Shown one piece after another: positions 1 through 13,558 of a DNA stretch of 64,000 bases. Origin of the DNA: Cylicocyclus nassatus (taxonomy: Eukaryota > Nematoda > Chromadorea > Rhabditida > Strongylidae); assembly GCA_958299035.1 (NCBI GenBank), contig CATQJL010000112.1, positions 47,140,941 through 47,204,940 of the forward strand, given 5' to 3'. Position numbers and translations under genes: made by a program. The notes below the pieces were generated by a model. It worked only from the letters and a program-made list of their open reading frames with translations, was not told the DNA's origin and made no database searches. Numbering within the stretch: the stretch's first letter is position 1; every line of letters begins with the position of its first letter.

Positions 1-437
1 GAGATAATCTGGGTCAGCACGTGCATGATGTCTCAGCTGAGATTTGGTCGAATTGAAGGCCATATGATTCCGTTCTTGACCAAGGGCGTTGCGAAAAAGA
101 TTGCGGGGGTCAGGGCTCGGCAATGAAACTGAATAAACATAGTGTGGAGCATTTGTAACTCAATGCATGTTGCACAATATGTGCGCTACTTGACGACTAG
201 TAAGCTACCTGCTCATTTCCAGAATTTTCCTTGTTTTCTTTTCTCCTTTAGTTTGACTGGATATGTGTTAGTCGTGATACACGTTTCTACATTTTTTCCT
301 CCAGAAAAGGCTTTACTAAGGGGTTACTAGTGAGGGTGTCGTCGGTTGCTGCGCGTAGTGTGCGGACTCACATACTCAGTTACAAATAACTCGAGGATAG
401 TTATGTAGGCAGGAGTTAGTACAGGCTAGAAGAGAAT

Positions 438-3400
438 ATGCTGAACGGCTCAGTCTTTTTGTCTTACTCTGAGGATCTTTTTTCGCAAAAAAATTCCTTT
501 TCAGAACCTGCCTTGCGCAATCCAGCTAACATATCACTAAGCTCACCATCAACATATTCTTCCCCATCATCATCGACTCTCTCAACCACACAGACTGCTC
601 CAACTATCAAAGGACCGACTGGTGACAACTAGAACAATAAACAAAGCGCTTTTCTTATCCACAGCAGTTCGCATTTCTAATGTTTCAGGCGAGCGTCAGC
701 GAAAATATCCAGCCTTAATTCTGACAGAAGAAGAAAAGAGATTATGCAAAAAAGAGTCGATTCTTTTGCCGGAATTCTATCCATTAACGAAGGCTGAAGA
801 ACGTGATCTAAAGAGGATCCGACGAAAGATTCGCAACAAAAGAAGTGCCCAAACAAGCCGCAAACGCAAACAGGTACCATTTGAGGCTTCAAAAAACTAG
901 GCTCTCAATTTAAAGAGGTAAAAAACTCAGCCAAGTACCAAGCTAGTGGGGTCTTTATTCATAGCAATATAAGCTGCAAAAAGAGGGATTTCACTCCGAG
1001 CTACTTGAGCCGTAAGATATTTGTGTCCTCCCTGCGATAATAGTCTCCAAATATTGAAACAAAATTGCAATAGTCCTTAGAGCTCCTACATCATTTCTAC
1101 ACACTTTTTTGCTACTCCACACTCCTTTTTTAAGAAAGCTCCTGTCTAGCCCTATCTAAGGAGAGTATTCCGCCAGCACTGGTAACATTTCAAAGCTGCA
1201 CGGCTGAACCTTTTTCAGAAATACCTCGTTGTTTTTGTAAAGAGAAGCGGCGATTTTTACAATTGCTTACGCAGTAGTTTACTGGCCGTATATTTTATTT
1301 GCTAGTTTCATAATGTTTGTGAGGACTCGGAGGTAATGAGAAAGAGATGTCATTAGACTCCCATGCACCCATTACAAAAGAAAAGAAAAGTTAGTGCGAG
1401 CGAGGGGGGAGGGGTAACCGTCGAAATTTTAACGATGTAACAGAGTTCTAGCGTTCATCGTACATAGTTAAATCATTCTCGTTCTGCTGAGTGTAGAGCA
1501 AGGACGTAATAGCTAGAAGCAGCCTTATCCACCGCAACAGGGTTTAATTGAACTAATCATTGACTAGACATGGATGTTCCATCCAAAATTGCTGCTGAGT
1601 ATACTGTGGCATCCAAAATTGTAGGCATTGCTGGTAGTTATGCAATTTCTTTGCTTCGCTGCCTTACAAAAGCTTATGAATTGTAAAGCGCTTCAACTTC
1701 GCTTCATCTTGCAGAATAAAGCTGCTAGAAGAAAGCCGCCTCTCATATCAGTACATAACAGAATTATAAGATTTACTGTGGTGCAGATTCAAGATCTAGG
1801 GTCAGATATTGAGCGGCCCACGAAAAATATAAACAATAAAAACAATGCCTAATTCGAAATTCAGGGACTTTTGCTGGTGTGTTTGGAAATGGCGGTCGTG
1901 GAATCCCCTAGTTCTGAAAGTTTGAAGGGAACTTACTCTCGAAATTTTTCCCAAGTTTTGGTAAAAAAAGGCTATGATCGTCAAAACTACTAGCACGTTC
2001 AATATTTTAATGCGATTTCAAAAATATCAAGCTTTGCTTCTTGTATAAAATTTTTTGGAAACAAAACAAAAATTTGCAGTAAAAATGACGAAGTCGGCAA
2101 TTTTGTTTCAAAAAATTTTGTACGAGAAGCAAAGCTTGATATTTTTGAAACCGCATTGAAACATTGAAATTTGCCGTTTCATCATCGTCTTTTCTGTAAA
2201 TGCAAATTTCTTTACTTGATTAGGTAAGCATTCTTTACTGGGTTCAAAGCCTAACAGTAAGTCAGTAAATCCATCGAAAGTCAGGCATGAATCTTTTCAG
2301 CCCTCATATATGCAGGTTACATTGCAACTTGTCAAGCCTGATTGCGAGTTTCAGATAAAAAATCAGTTTGACAAAAAACTACAACTCTTCCTTTGCTCGA
2401 TAGAATCACTTCTGAATGAATCTACTAGTTTTTCTTATTCTTTTGGATTGTATACGCAAAAAGCGCGAGTTTAGCTTCTGTTTGTCCATGACGTTTAAAT
2501 TAGAATCCGTTTTACATCCGGGCCAAGAAGAAAAATTAAAACAAAATGAGAAAGTAACAAAACTTAAAGGCAGCGTACACCCAAAACAAATGCAACAGAT
2601 GTTGCAACAGCAACTGCAACTGCAATTGCAGCTTACGCTGTTATGGATTTGTCCGGAGGAGGCGGAGCGAAAGAAAAGGGGCGGCGTGAAAGAAAATTGA
2701 GGGGGGTTTTCTCCGCTCAGAAGCAACATTGGGAGACCGGACCAACGCAGTTGGTCTTCTTCTGGGCCCAGTATATACACGGTGTAGAAAAATCTAGAAA
2801 ATTAGGCAACTTAGATTTTGGGTGTACGCTGCCTTTAAGGATATAATTCCGTTCCATTCCTTCCACTGGACGAAAAGGATAAGAGTGCGATCTTCCTCGT
2901 AAATCATCAGTAGTGAGGGAAGATCGTATGGTTAAGAAAAATGATAATAAGGGAACTATCCTTAACCTTCGTCTAGTTTGTCTTCTCTCGCCTCGATCTT
3001 TATGTGTAAACATATCTCAAACTCGGGTAATTAAACCTTAAATTTTACAAAAAAAAATCAATATCAACAATGAATTTTTGTTAATTCGGTACATGTACCC
3101 ATGTAACATTACACTTACTCTGCAAACTCCACAGTTGTTTGTTTTGGAGAAGTGCCTACAGTTTCGTTTCCGGGAGTGGTCAAATCCAGGCTGCGCAGTG
3201 ACTGGTAGTGCCGCTGTAAGCGAATTGCGCATGGGGATCTGTTTGCTTTCGCGCAACAGGCAGCGAGCAAAGGCTATCTGATCTAATCAAGTAAACGTCA
3301 GTGAATTCGCTTTCCAAGGGTGGCCTCGTTGAAAATCGCGGCATCGGAACTGATATGTTAGGGGCCGCGGAACGACTGAATTCGCAAATTCCAAGGTTAA

Positions 3401-6400
3401 AAACTATTAGGTTGTCCCATAAGTCTTTTCATATTCCTACCTTCAATTCGATATTTCTCAAGAACTAGAGCACCTAAAAGGCTGAAAATTTGTGGCAGTA
3501 ATTTTGAGTTAATACGCTATATAAACACCTATCTGCGGGGAACACAGAACTGATACAGGCAAAGTTTGAAAATTGAGCGCATTATTTTTTTCTCGGTTTC
3601 TAGCCGTCAGAAAAATGCAGCAAGGGCATGTATAAATATCCGATGAGGAGAGTGTATGCGTGAGAAAGCAGGAAATTTGCAGAGTTGCTTTGAACTGAGA
3701 TATGATGATTTTCGTTTTTTTCGAAAAATTGGAAATTTTTCTATTTTGGCTCGGAACTCGTTGCAGATTGAACTTGTTGCAAACTTTTGAACGCCATCTT
3801 GTAGAGCTTGCTTTGGTCTTTCGAAGGGTGTCCTACATTTTATCAGGTGTTCAAGAAGAACTGATTTATGTCGTTGAGAAGTCAGGTATGAAAAGACTTA
3901 TGGGACAACCTAATAGATTTTGTAGCAAGAAATCCGACCACTTGCGCCATAAGTGTGCTGCTTATTATTTTCGGGGTTTAACGCTCGCCATTCAGAAGGA
4001 TTAGTCTAGAATGAATGTGACGCGATTAGGCGTGAAAAAAGTGCAAAATCATTTTGGTGTTTTTCAAGCTTCTTCGAGATATTTCTAATCTTTGCGATAG
4101 CTGAAACTCACTTAGCTTACGAATTCATGGCAACAACATTTTTCCAAAGAAATTTTTAGCAGGGAGCGTACCTTGACAGCATTCGAATAAACTTAGAGAT
4201 CCCGAATTTTTAGCAAGTTTGTAACTCTGCGTTTTGTTAGGGGCGTGAAAATTTTTTTACAATAAAGTAGTGAATAAAATTGGAATGAGAACGTTTCTGA
4301 GGTGTAACCATAACTGCAAATAAAGAGATTTAGAATATCTTGGTGAGAACACCAAATATCATCACTCCGTTCGTTTTTTCCTGTACGCGGAGTTCAAAAT
4401 GAGTTTTATGTCTTCCCCGGAACTCCTAAGTAAGCTGAATTCTTAGCTGGTCTCATAGCATCATTTTGATTGTACAAAAATGAAGACAAGTTACTTGCCT
4501 AACTATAACATTGATCTCCCTCGATCCTATACTCGTTCGTGTCGTCCCATCGATCACTGGATTTGCAGTACACGTTTTATTTATACTTTGATCAACGTTT
4601 TCGGAATTACATTTAAAAAAAAAACGGTAGTTTCCCACGCACCAAGCAACATAATTCGTACATACATGGAGTTTAGAAGCAAAATTCACACAAATTTGAT
4701 TGCTTCGACAGTCGTACCTTTCCCCGCCCCGAACTGGATCGAAATTACAGAAGCGATCTATATGAGGCATAAAATTGTACGGACAACTTCTTCTTAACTA
4801 AAATAATTTTTTGGTTCCGAAATTTGAGGATTAAAGGCGATATTCGTCGGCGCTGGGGCTGTAGGTCAGTAAGAACTTTAGAAATCATTTCAGAAAATTT
4901 TAGAGGTAGCTAATGCCACTCTAACTCTCGATGAATTTGTCTTTCCCCCCCCCCCCTCCCCCCCCCCTCTCCCTCTCCGAAGAGAAATTTACGGAGCGCC
5001 ACTGGCAGGCATGTCGAACGCTTTGGAAATAATGATCACATCCACGGCCTTATTGTGCGTTTCCAAGGAATCGGCAATGACTTAAAAATCGAGAAAAACA
5101 AATTTTCTTTCCAACCAAACAAAATCGTTTTCGAAATCCCCTGAGCATAGCATGTACATTAGTAAAGGAAGTGGTATTTGTCTGCTATTAAGCTTTATAA
5201 TCATTGGCTTTATACTACCCACAATATTTTCAGGATTACATTGAACAACTGGAAGATCGTGTCGCAGATTGCAGTCAAGAGAACCAAGAGCTCAAAGCAC
5301 AAGTCGAACTTCTTACTCGTCAGCATCAGTCAGTGCTTTCACAATTGCGAAAATTGCAAGCTGCACTTGGCCAAGTAAGTTTTTACTTGACGACGTCTTA
5401 CACCCATCAAATTGAAATCTATGATTTTCCTCCAGAGCACACGCCGAGGAGCTCAAGCAGGCACATGTCTAGCTGTTCTCCTGCTATCGGTATGTCTACT
5501 GGTTGCCCCGCATCTGAATCCTTTAGTGAGTTCTTTCCTCTCTTTATCTTTTCTTTCTTTTGTTTTTCAATAGTGCATGTTTTTTTTTTGTTTTATGTGG
5601 TATTTAAGCAAACCAAGCAACGAGCGGTGGAATCAGAAGAAGCCACACGCGCTGCTTCTCGCCAACCGAACAACCTCAGTCTACAAGAGGTTGTCAAACG
5701 AGCGCCGTCACAAGGTATGGTATTCAAATCTACATTTTCCTTATCGATCATCCCCTTTCTTATTTGTACTTTCTTTGTAATTTGATCTTTTCAGCTCGCT
5801 CTCGGACACTCATGGAATATGTTTCAAAGGGTGGTCAATGCCCACAGGTAGCAGAAGTACCCAAAGCTGTTGAAGCTCCGCCAAGTCCTGTGAAAATAGC
5901 AAAGCAAGAAGGAACAATATTAGCAAAACGTCGGACGTTTGCTGCGACGCCGCCGGTGCCTAATTCAGGCGGGATAAATTACTTACAGGTTAGTTCTGTG
6001 GAAATCTGATCTTGTTGTTTTGTGGAACCATAGAGTTGTAATTGCCAATCCTTTCGTGATATGGGGTTGCCCTGTGGGCATATTCAGTTCATGAAAGTCT
6101 TGGTTTTAGCGGGAATAACATTTTGCTAGGTAGAGCAAAACTTGTAGCCTTGAGGGTGTTGCCCGGGATAATCGCGGCTCCACATACGAGTGGTACAATA
6201 TCTGAGAAGATACTAACTCAGCCGCAGAACTTGCTTACAGACTTCATTACACTGAAGTGAAACCGAAAGACAAGGAGCTTGGAAGTGCTTCGTCTGACTG
6301 GTTCTTCTTCCCATCCTACCCGTTTTCAGGTGAATTAGAGGCAGCGGCTCAGCAAAATGACAAACTTTGAAATATTCATCGTTCTTGACTCCCTTAGATG

Positions 6401-7974
6401 AGCTGAGTCTGAAACTATGCTTTTAAGCTCCAAAAGATATCAATAACCAGCTTTTCCAGACGTGAAAAGTGCTGTTTGGGCGGACGGCGTATGCCTGCCC
6501 TCTAGATCGCGATTGGCGCGTGAGTGGAGACAACCCATCTCGGCGGCAATTGGATTGTTGGATTCAGCAGCCACTTTCGCAACCCGCCCAAACAGCACTT
6601 TTCACGTCTGGAAAAGCGGGTTATTGATATCTTCTGGAGGTGCAGCACAGTCTCGGACTTAACGTATGTAAAGGAACCGAGAACGATGTATATCCCAGAA
6701 TTGTCATTCTGCCGAGCTGCTGCCTTTAAGGCGCGGAAAGTGCTAAGTAATGTTCCACTGTACCTTTCATGGTGTACGAAGTCATGATCGCCGCTTTGTA
6801 AGGCTCATCTGGATCAAAAATGGGAGGCGTTAAATTCTGAATTTGTCGCCTCGAAGACAATTTTGTAACACGATGGTAAAATCTAGCCAAGCTTGAAAAA
6901 CAGACTGAAGGTCTGGAGGTTTCAAGCTATATCAAGATATGCTCTACTAGAGACTCTAAGCTCTTCTGGAAATCTATTTTCTACTTCCGTTTCCGTAGAT
7001 CTTCTTCTTTTGAATGCGCGCATGTTGAGAATTGAGATTAATGCTCTTGGTTTTTGGGAATTTTCGATGTAACCACTGTTCTGTACTCTGCAAAAAGGAC
7101 TTTTCTGGAAAGCAGTGGCGTACCCAGGATTTCGGCTCGGGGGGGGGGGGGGGCGCGACAAAAAATTTTTTTCTGATGAAGGTGCGTGGCGTTAGCCACG
7201 CACCCAGAAAAATTTTTTGGTACCCTTCTTAAAATTTTCGCGACCCCAGAACCCCAAAATTTCCGAAAAAGGGGGCGTGGCGTCAGCCACGCCCCGAAAA
7301 AAATTTTTTTATAAGGCTAAATTGAATTTTTAAAAAATTTAAAAAATTATTTTAATTATTTACAAGTGCAGACAAGTCTTTTGCACAATTTTATAACCCA
7401 TGTAAGTAACTTTCAAAAATTTTGCGACCCATTCTCGGGGGGGGGGGGGCGCCCCCCCCCACCCCCCCCCTCGGTACGCCACTGCTGGAAAGCCACTTCG
7501 AATTAAAACAATTCTCATGTTAGTAGGCAGCGAGGCAAAGTGGGGGGGGGGGGGGGGAGGAGTGTCTAGGATTTGATGAGAGGTTTTGAAGGAGGAATGT
7601 ATGAGAAGGAGGGGCACATTACGATATTGAATTGGCCGGAATCCCACAGCTTCTTTGATCTGTTGACTTTCAAGTCTTGATCTAACATCTTCCCTAATCA
7701 GAATATCAGTTGTCCATAGATGCGAGCTAAAGGCGCTGTTTGAAAATTCTTCTTCGCTTGAGATGTTAATTTTCTCGAATTTGAATTAACATTCTAGGAA
7801 CCGAAGCTGGAACTGAAACAAGAAGGAATGATGTATGCAACATCGGGAGGAGTACGTCTAAACAATCTAAACAACTTTACCAACCAACGGATCTACAGCC
7901 ACCCGCACAACCATGAACAGCTGCAGTACCGTACGCAACCACCTGTGAAACGGATCAAGGCTGAGCTCTACTGA
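438..7974 (+). CDS. crh-2: CREB3/OASIS-type ER-membrane bZIP transcription factor (CRH-2-like), 5' partial
   Basis: Exons that join in phase: 438 (or 505)-621, 689-873, 5234-5374, 5436-5525, 5609-5714, 5795-5988, 7798-7974, giving about 358 residues. Seen: a conserved pre-bZIP block with LTEEEKRL, a basic region containing [17 protein letters not shown], a coiled leucine zipper beginning [10 protein letters not shown], then a hydrophobic segment [18 protein letters not shown] and a luminal tail ending VKRIKAELY. This order is diagnostic of the CREB3/CREB3L family, ER-anchored factors whose cytosolic part is released by regulated intramembrane proteolysis and moves to the nucleus. A luminal segment around RSRTLMEY could hold a site-1-protease cut, but this is inferred. 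The family normally has a longer N-terminal activation domain. A strong TTTTCAG acceptor ends at 504, so 438 may not be the real start and upstream exons probably lie outside the window. Introns 2 and 6 carry several transposons. Confidence 0.9.
2000..2166. repeat. Palindromic MITE
   Basis: Arms of about 65 bases (left starting CAATATTTTAATGCGATTTC, right ending GAAACCGCATTGAAACATTG) surround a short AT-rich centre. It lies in intron 2 of the CREB3-like gene. Confidence 0.75.
2568..2834. repeat. TTAA-flanked MITE, AGGCAGCG termini
   Basis: Terminal inverted repeats AGGCAGCGTACACCCAAAA are flanked on both sides by TTAA (2564-2567, 2835-2838), the target choice of piggyBac-type elements. Intron 2 of the CREB3-like gene. 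Confidence 0.8.
3407..3913. mobile_element. Non-autonomous mariner-type element
   Basis: Inverted ends TTAGGTTGTCCCATAAGTCT are bounded by TA on each side (3405-3406, 3914-3915). At 507 bp with no transposase frame it is non-autonomous. Intron 2 of the CREB3-like gene. Confidence 0.88.
4943..4980 (+). repeat. Poly-C/CT simple repeat
   Basis: A run of C with few T interruptions in intron 2 of the CREB3-like gene, likely length-variable. Confidence 0.85.
6429..6638. repeat. Palindromic MITE
   Basis: Inverted arms of about 55 bases (left containing CTTTTCCAGACGTGAAAAGT, right its complement) around a ~100-base centre, in intron 6 of the CREB3-like gene. Confidence 0.8.
7113..7484. mobile_element. 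hAT-type MITE, CAGTGGCGTACC ends
   Basis: 372 bp with inverted ends CAGTGGCGTACC and an exact 8-bp target duplication CTGGAAAG (7105-7112, 7485-7492), diagnostic of hAT. It has homopolymer G and C runs next to the ends and two internal GCGTGGCGT/CAGCCACGC hairpins. A reverse-orientation copy lies at 58455-58817. Confidence 0.92.
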
Positions 7975-9050
7975 GTAGTTTGGCGGTTTCCCTTGTTGTC
8001 ATCATTGTAGTGTTGAGTTGTTGAGAGAGAAAGCTCTTTGGGTGTGTTGTAGGTGGTTGTTGTTTTGTTTTATCTTTGCCTTTCTGTTTTTTGTTCTCTT
8101 TTTATACTTGTAGTGTGCATGTTTATATTTTTTCTTTTGTATGTGTGTAACCAACGACGACATACGCATAATGTTTCTGAGATAATTCTGTTATTTCCAT
8201 AGCTTGTATGTATATCTGAAAACACAATCAAAAAACTTGGGTTGAGAAACGCCAACATGCGCCGGCTCCGCGGACCACTGGTCCTTTCGCAATGCTATTG
8301 CGTACTCCATAGGACCAGCTGTCCCCAGAGGCGGTTCTCAGTGGCGGAATTTCCTCTACCCAACCATGAAGTGGTCATTATCAGAAACATTCTTGCTGTT
8401 TTCCCCTGCTTGCGGCAGAATATTTTTTTTTTGCAGATCACATTATTTTTTTATAACAGTTGTCACATTCCGCAAAAATACGTCGCGAAAATGCTAGAGT
8501 GCTTGTAGGTGTGGAGTCTGATAGATTTGAGGGTTAATTTCGTGCGCTTGCGGTGCAGACAAGATTTGCGCGTTAAACATTACTCGCGCGCGAACCTTGC
8601 AAATTTGCGATCGATAAGAATTTTTTTCAAGTGCAAGTGTTATAAGTACCGCAGCGGAACCAAATCGATCGTCAAATTCACCAGACTATAGATATAGCCC
8701 AGCTTATCGTATTTTTACGTCATTTTAAACGCCAAATTTTTCCTCCTTTCTGTTCAACACCCGCAGCTATGCTTCTTGATTTGTCAATGTTGAACGTCCT
8801 CATGTTCATTTACTGTTGTTACCATTTGTTATGATTTTTCCCTCGCCCTACTCCCCTTTACCATTTGCGCGCCTCTTCCCCCTTGTTCTCTCAGTGTATT
8901 AGTCCCATCTGAGAAAAAAGAAAACTTATGGATAATTGTATTTTCTTTTCCGGGTTGTTTCACTTTTCTGTGTTTTCTATCATGTAGGTTTTGGTGGAAT
9001 GGAGTAATTATAGACTTTCTATTTCTAAAATTTACATACATTCAACATAC

Positions 9051-9108
9051 AATAAAATAGCCTATGCGATACTCGCCTGTGTCAAATTGAGAGAATTGTG
9101 TAAATAAA
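9051..9108 (+). terminator. Polyadenylation signals for the CREB3-like gene
   Basis: Two AATAAA hexamers (9051-9056 and 9103-9108) lie about 1.1 kb after the stop at 7974. The interval 7975-9050 holds no supported gene and is best read as the 3' UTR. The next gene, on the minus strand, stops at 9219, so the two genes converge with a gap of roughly 100 bases. Confidence 0.55.
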
Positions 9109-9218
9109 GCATATACAAAAAAAATCGTGGTTGTTGAGGAGAACTATAAGGCAAGGCGAACAAAAATAAATCTCGCGAATAAAATGCATGGAAAGAGGTA
9201 TACAGGTACAATTACAGC

Positions 9219-11347
9219 TTATTTAGTATGTACAGTGCGGATTTCCCTGACTTCGCGGGTTCCTCCGGTGGTCACGTTGGTCGTGTCACGAGGGCCCATT
9301 TGTACTCCGCTGGAGTATCGCTGGGTGGTACGACGCTTGTTCATTAGCCGTCGAAGGAAGTAGAAGCAGAGGGGGAGGATGCACAAGAGTGGGAGGCCAA
9401 TAAGCAGGAGCAACACCTGAAAATGTCAGACTGATTGGAACCAGTGCACTTGCAGAAACCGCGAAAATTTGCTAGGCAGAGCACAAACTGCGTCCAGCAG
9501 CGGCAGGGCGGCGCTCCGACCGCGCCGCCACAGGAGACGAAGCGTATGCGCTGCCTGCGCTCGAAAACATGTCTAAATCCTTACCCAGATTCGCATATGT
9601 GAGCAACACTCCTTATGTAAGTGTCCACAGCATGTGTAATAGGAGAAGAATGAGTCCTCTGAAATAGAAAAGCTTACGAATTTTTGCAGCAATTTTCTGT
9701 CTTCGAAGACATTCTATTAGTCGATCAATATCTTTACCTGGACACATCGTTCCAACTTGGTAGGTAGGGCACCAAAGCGCATCACGGTTATCACGACGCA
9801 ATGTCGAATCTGTTCGTGTATCCTGGAAGACAAAATATAAATCAATTGTACAAATCCATGACGAAACCCTTGCTCGATTTAAGTCTTCTATTATTAGAAA
9901 TATCACCATTCAAAAAAGTCCCTCGCGGGATCCCCAATTTTTTTATATCCCAATTTGCAGACTTATTTAGGTTATGAGTAAACTATGTTAAATTTTACAG
10001 TGAGAAATTGAACAAGAGCGAGAGATCTTGGATATAGAGGTTCTACACATCTATTCATTAGTGATACATGGCCTTTAGTGAAATTGCGAGACTTTTTTTT
10101 TCAAATGGATCAGTCAACATCTTTATTTTTCACTTCTTATCAGCTTCATTGAGTTATGATATCGTTGAGAAAAAAGTCATCGAATATCAAAAGACACACA
10201 TTCAGTTGTTGAAAATTTCTCGTAAGTCTTGAGTGCAGTTCTTATCTGCACTGGGAATCTGTTTTGGATATCACTCTGTCTGATGCGATTTTCGCGGGCA
10301 GCTGAAATAATCTGCCATGTCTGCGGTCTTTCGTAAACAATTTGTACTATGGTCGAACCAAGCGTAATTATCAACTGTAACAAGAGAAAAAAGCAAGTAA
10401 AATTATTTATGCTAGTGAGGCGCGATCAGATTTTCAGTAACACTTATGCTCTATTCAAATCTATCTTGTGCAGAGCGAAGTCAGGGAACGCAGACAATGC
10501 ATGCGGCGCGGTCGAGGTGGCGTTGCGTTTAGTATGCATTAGCTATCTTGCAGCACATCAACGCAGTTATGCATAGTCTGCGCCAATACTTTCGAATGAA
10601 TTTGCTAACCTGCTCTATCGTTCTCGATTCAAAGACACCTTTATTTTGTCTACATATGGCTAACCCCAAACTCATAAAATATAAAAAACAATTAAATATA
10701 TTAAAGATCACTCAGAAGTACCTTATAACCTTATCAATAACTGAATCTGCGCTCTCCCTCTTCTTTCACGATAATAAATTTTCTGATGTTCAGTGCAACG
10801 GTTGAATTGCACAACGGATATCGTATCTTGCGGAATTTCTGAGTTTTGAACTCTGACCAAGACCTCATATCCACCAGAACAATATCCTTTTCTGCAGAAA
10901 GGTTCAGCCAAAGACATCCGATGCTCTTTTTTTCTCTACAGATTCTTTGAAAACTGAAAAATTCCCAAATCCCTAGCTTGTGCACAATTTTGGCAACATT
11001 CCAATTTTAACTAGTTGTAAGGCGCAAAATAGAAAAACACATTATATTATTACACACTAGTCCCCGTATGTTATGAATCCCCCAAAACAACTTTCCAATT
11101 TTTTAGCTGCTGCAGATCTCTGGCCGCCATGTTTACCGCAGGTAACCAGTACTGGCTGACTCTGTTGTTGATGCACGTGATAAATAGCAATCTTGTGCAG
11201 GAGCTTCTAGTTTTTAAGAAGATGATAAATAAATAGATAAATACTTACTCTGGCAGCATACACTGTTTCAGTTGTCCGGATAGTTTGGGCAAGGGCGAGC
11301 ATAACGACAGAGGAGATCGTCAGGGTAATAAGTGCTATTTGAGACAT
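9219..11347 (-). CDS. Secreted-type, Cys-rich single-pass membrane protein (partial model)
   Basis: Three 3' exons join in phase: 9822-9738, 9658-9585, 9416-9219. They encode a Cys-rich ectodomain (ALWCPTYQVGTMCP, then FSYYTCCGHLHKECC), a transmembrane helix (WVLLLLIGLPLLCILPLCFY), a basic stop-transfer FLRRLMNKRR and a polar tail ending VREIRTVHTK. About 1.4 kb upstream, 11347-11249 encodes an ATG-led signal-peptide-like sequence (MSQIALITLTISSVVMLALA) ending at a GTAAGT donor, the likely first exon. Candidate internal exons near 10904-10750 and 10378-10270 are open, but I could not phase them cleanly into the 3' exons, so the middle is unresolved and two genes remain possible. The CC-pair ectodomain beside a single TM resembles small shisa/WBP1-like adaptors in style only. 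No family is claimed and the function is unknown. Confidence 0.6.
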
Positions 11348-13558
11348 TTTGGCTAGGATTTCTGGAAGAAAGAACCAATAGGTTTAATCGTTGGGCATAT
11401 CATATACGAAGGAAACACGAGCAAAGGGATGTATTATTGAGGCGGGATATGAAGGAAAAGAAAAGGAATATGGAAGAGGAGATAGATGGAGAGCCGCTGT
11501 CAAGTCAGTTCGTATCTATGCTTTGCTTTCCGAATGCATTGCTTACTCAGACATTTTTTGCACTAGAACGCACCAAAGATGAACGCAAATAGAAAACAGA
11601 CACCATAACACGGATCTGGGCAGAAGAAGTTCTTCTCAAACACGAGAATAGGAAGTAGATGTAACTTGGAATATTCGGATTATTGGCTAGAACAGACTAC
11701 TCGATTCACATAACAATTAGCGCTCGCTTCGCTGAAACACTTGCTATATATGCCTAGCTCTATAACGATATCACCTTGACTATTTGTTGATTACAACCGG
11801 CGCTGGTGGTAGTTCACAACAGCAGAGAGATGTGTAGTGTGCATAGCCGATGCCGTAAGACATAACTGACCAAACACCAACCCCCAGCTGTAACGGGGCA
11901 CGGGGCAGCGAGAGGGAAACCCGCTCGTAAAATCCACTAACAATGCATCATTTGGAGAATTTGAAACGAGCTAGTGGTGGCGCTGTGCCCCAGACTGATG
12001 TTCTTGCGCGACGGCGTCGACGGCGGCGCAATCGACCTCGGTCTCCACCCGATGTTGTCAACAACGAGCGAATAGAGACACTATCAACAGATGTTTGAGG
12101 TTCACGATTATATAAATAGCAAAATGAAACGCCAGTTTCGCTTGTAATCCCCATACAGCCGCAGTGCACTTGGTGGTGATTGGGACTTCTGGCAGGGTAT
12201 GGGAAGGAGGGAGAGGTGGTGCGACAGAGCTAGAAGGATATGTGGTTCCCTAGGTCTCTCTCACCCCCTAGCCGGGGATATTTGAGCCGTCTGGAAAACA
12301 ATGGGGCAATAACGCACAGCATTCTCCTCTTCTATGAGGTTGTTGACCCTCATCTCAGAAAATATGCGATGCATGGGCGAAAAGAGCGTATGAGACATTC
12401 TGATACATATCTCCTTCCCTCACATGAGTGATTACAAAAAAATGCAGAAATAGGGGAAGCTCCGCCCACTTTATAGGTAAAGTAAGGGAAGCCCCGCCTA
12501 TTCCGTAAGCCCAGAACTTTCATATTGTAAACTAAAGGAACATCAAAAGAAAATCAGTAAAGTGAGAGATGTGAAACGAAGCATAGGGTGTCGTCTCATC
12601 TCCGTCCGCGTCGCAAGACAGACGTTCCGCGCTGTTTGTTGGAGTTAGAATGATTTGTTTACGAGAACGAGAAAAGAAAAGTGATGCATGACGGAATAAC
12701 AACTCCTACCGAACTTTGCTCCGCTTTAGTGTATTACTCCTTGGCGCCAGAGTCACGCCATAAGAGTATAATCTTTGAATAGATGTGGTGTGTCTACCTA
12801 TTCAGAGAAGTGAAGAAAGATTTATTGGCTGAGTTGGTCAGGAGGGCGACAGGGGAGAGAAGGGGAGCAGGAGGGGGTGGAGTGAAGGAAAAGGAATCGA
12901 ATTGTGGTCTTGAATGTCTAGCAGCATCACCATGTGATTGGAACTCCTTCTTCCAATGTCTAGACCCCACCATCGCTTCCGCATATTATGGGGACCTGAG
13001 CATACTTCGCGCGATTACGGTCGCCGTGCAATTTGACAACGTTCCAAATGTTATGCTTCGTCGTAAAACCAGTCCGAGCGTTAATGAATAATAGGATACG
13101 TTAGTCCTACTAATGAAAGTTCTTCATGCTATATCTAACTTTCACGCGTGTTTCTAAAGACACCTGGCAAATCGCCATATCGCGTGAGACTAGGATTCCT
13201 TAGCGATGTGTGCATTTGCACATTTTTCAGGACGCTAGCAAGAAGCTGTAGGTTTCCCAGACTCAGAGCATACAATATTGACAATTCAAAGCTTCCACAC
13301 ACATATCTGAGCAAACGTAAGGAAGCTCGCGTGGGTCCTCAGCGAACTCATCCTATAAAAGAAAAGTGTAAGCACCCACATTACAAGGGGAGAACCTACT
13401 CGACTATACGAAGTTTTAGAGTTGAAAACATCTCATAATTAGTCAATGGTCTTTTCAAAGGTTTTCAAAGGTTCATCAACAAATTTTTTGGTAAAACCAA
13501 TTTTTGATGTCCCACCTTTGGATTACCCCGGGCATGGTTGGTAAGTACTGGTTATACT
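11348..13558. other. Interval without supported gene
   Basis: Only short ORFs were found. A 51-codon frame at 11943-12098 (+) with an Arg-rich stretch is open, but lacks splice or homology support and overlaps an equally open antisense frame. Confidence 0.5.

Noticed and set aside
5204..5785. 193-residue ORF in the CREB3-like gene
   Set aside because: Reads through introns. Only the zipper exon 5234-5374 is in the true frame.
11943..12098. 51-residue frame with an Arg run ending STDV
   Set aside because: Short, no splice or homology support, and an antisense frame is equally open.
12783..13091. 102-residue plus-strand ORF
   Set aside because: Biased composition from a G/A-rich stretch and no recognisable protein features.
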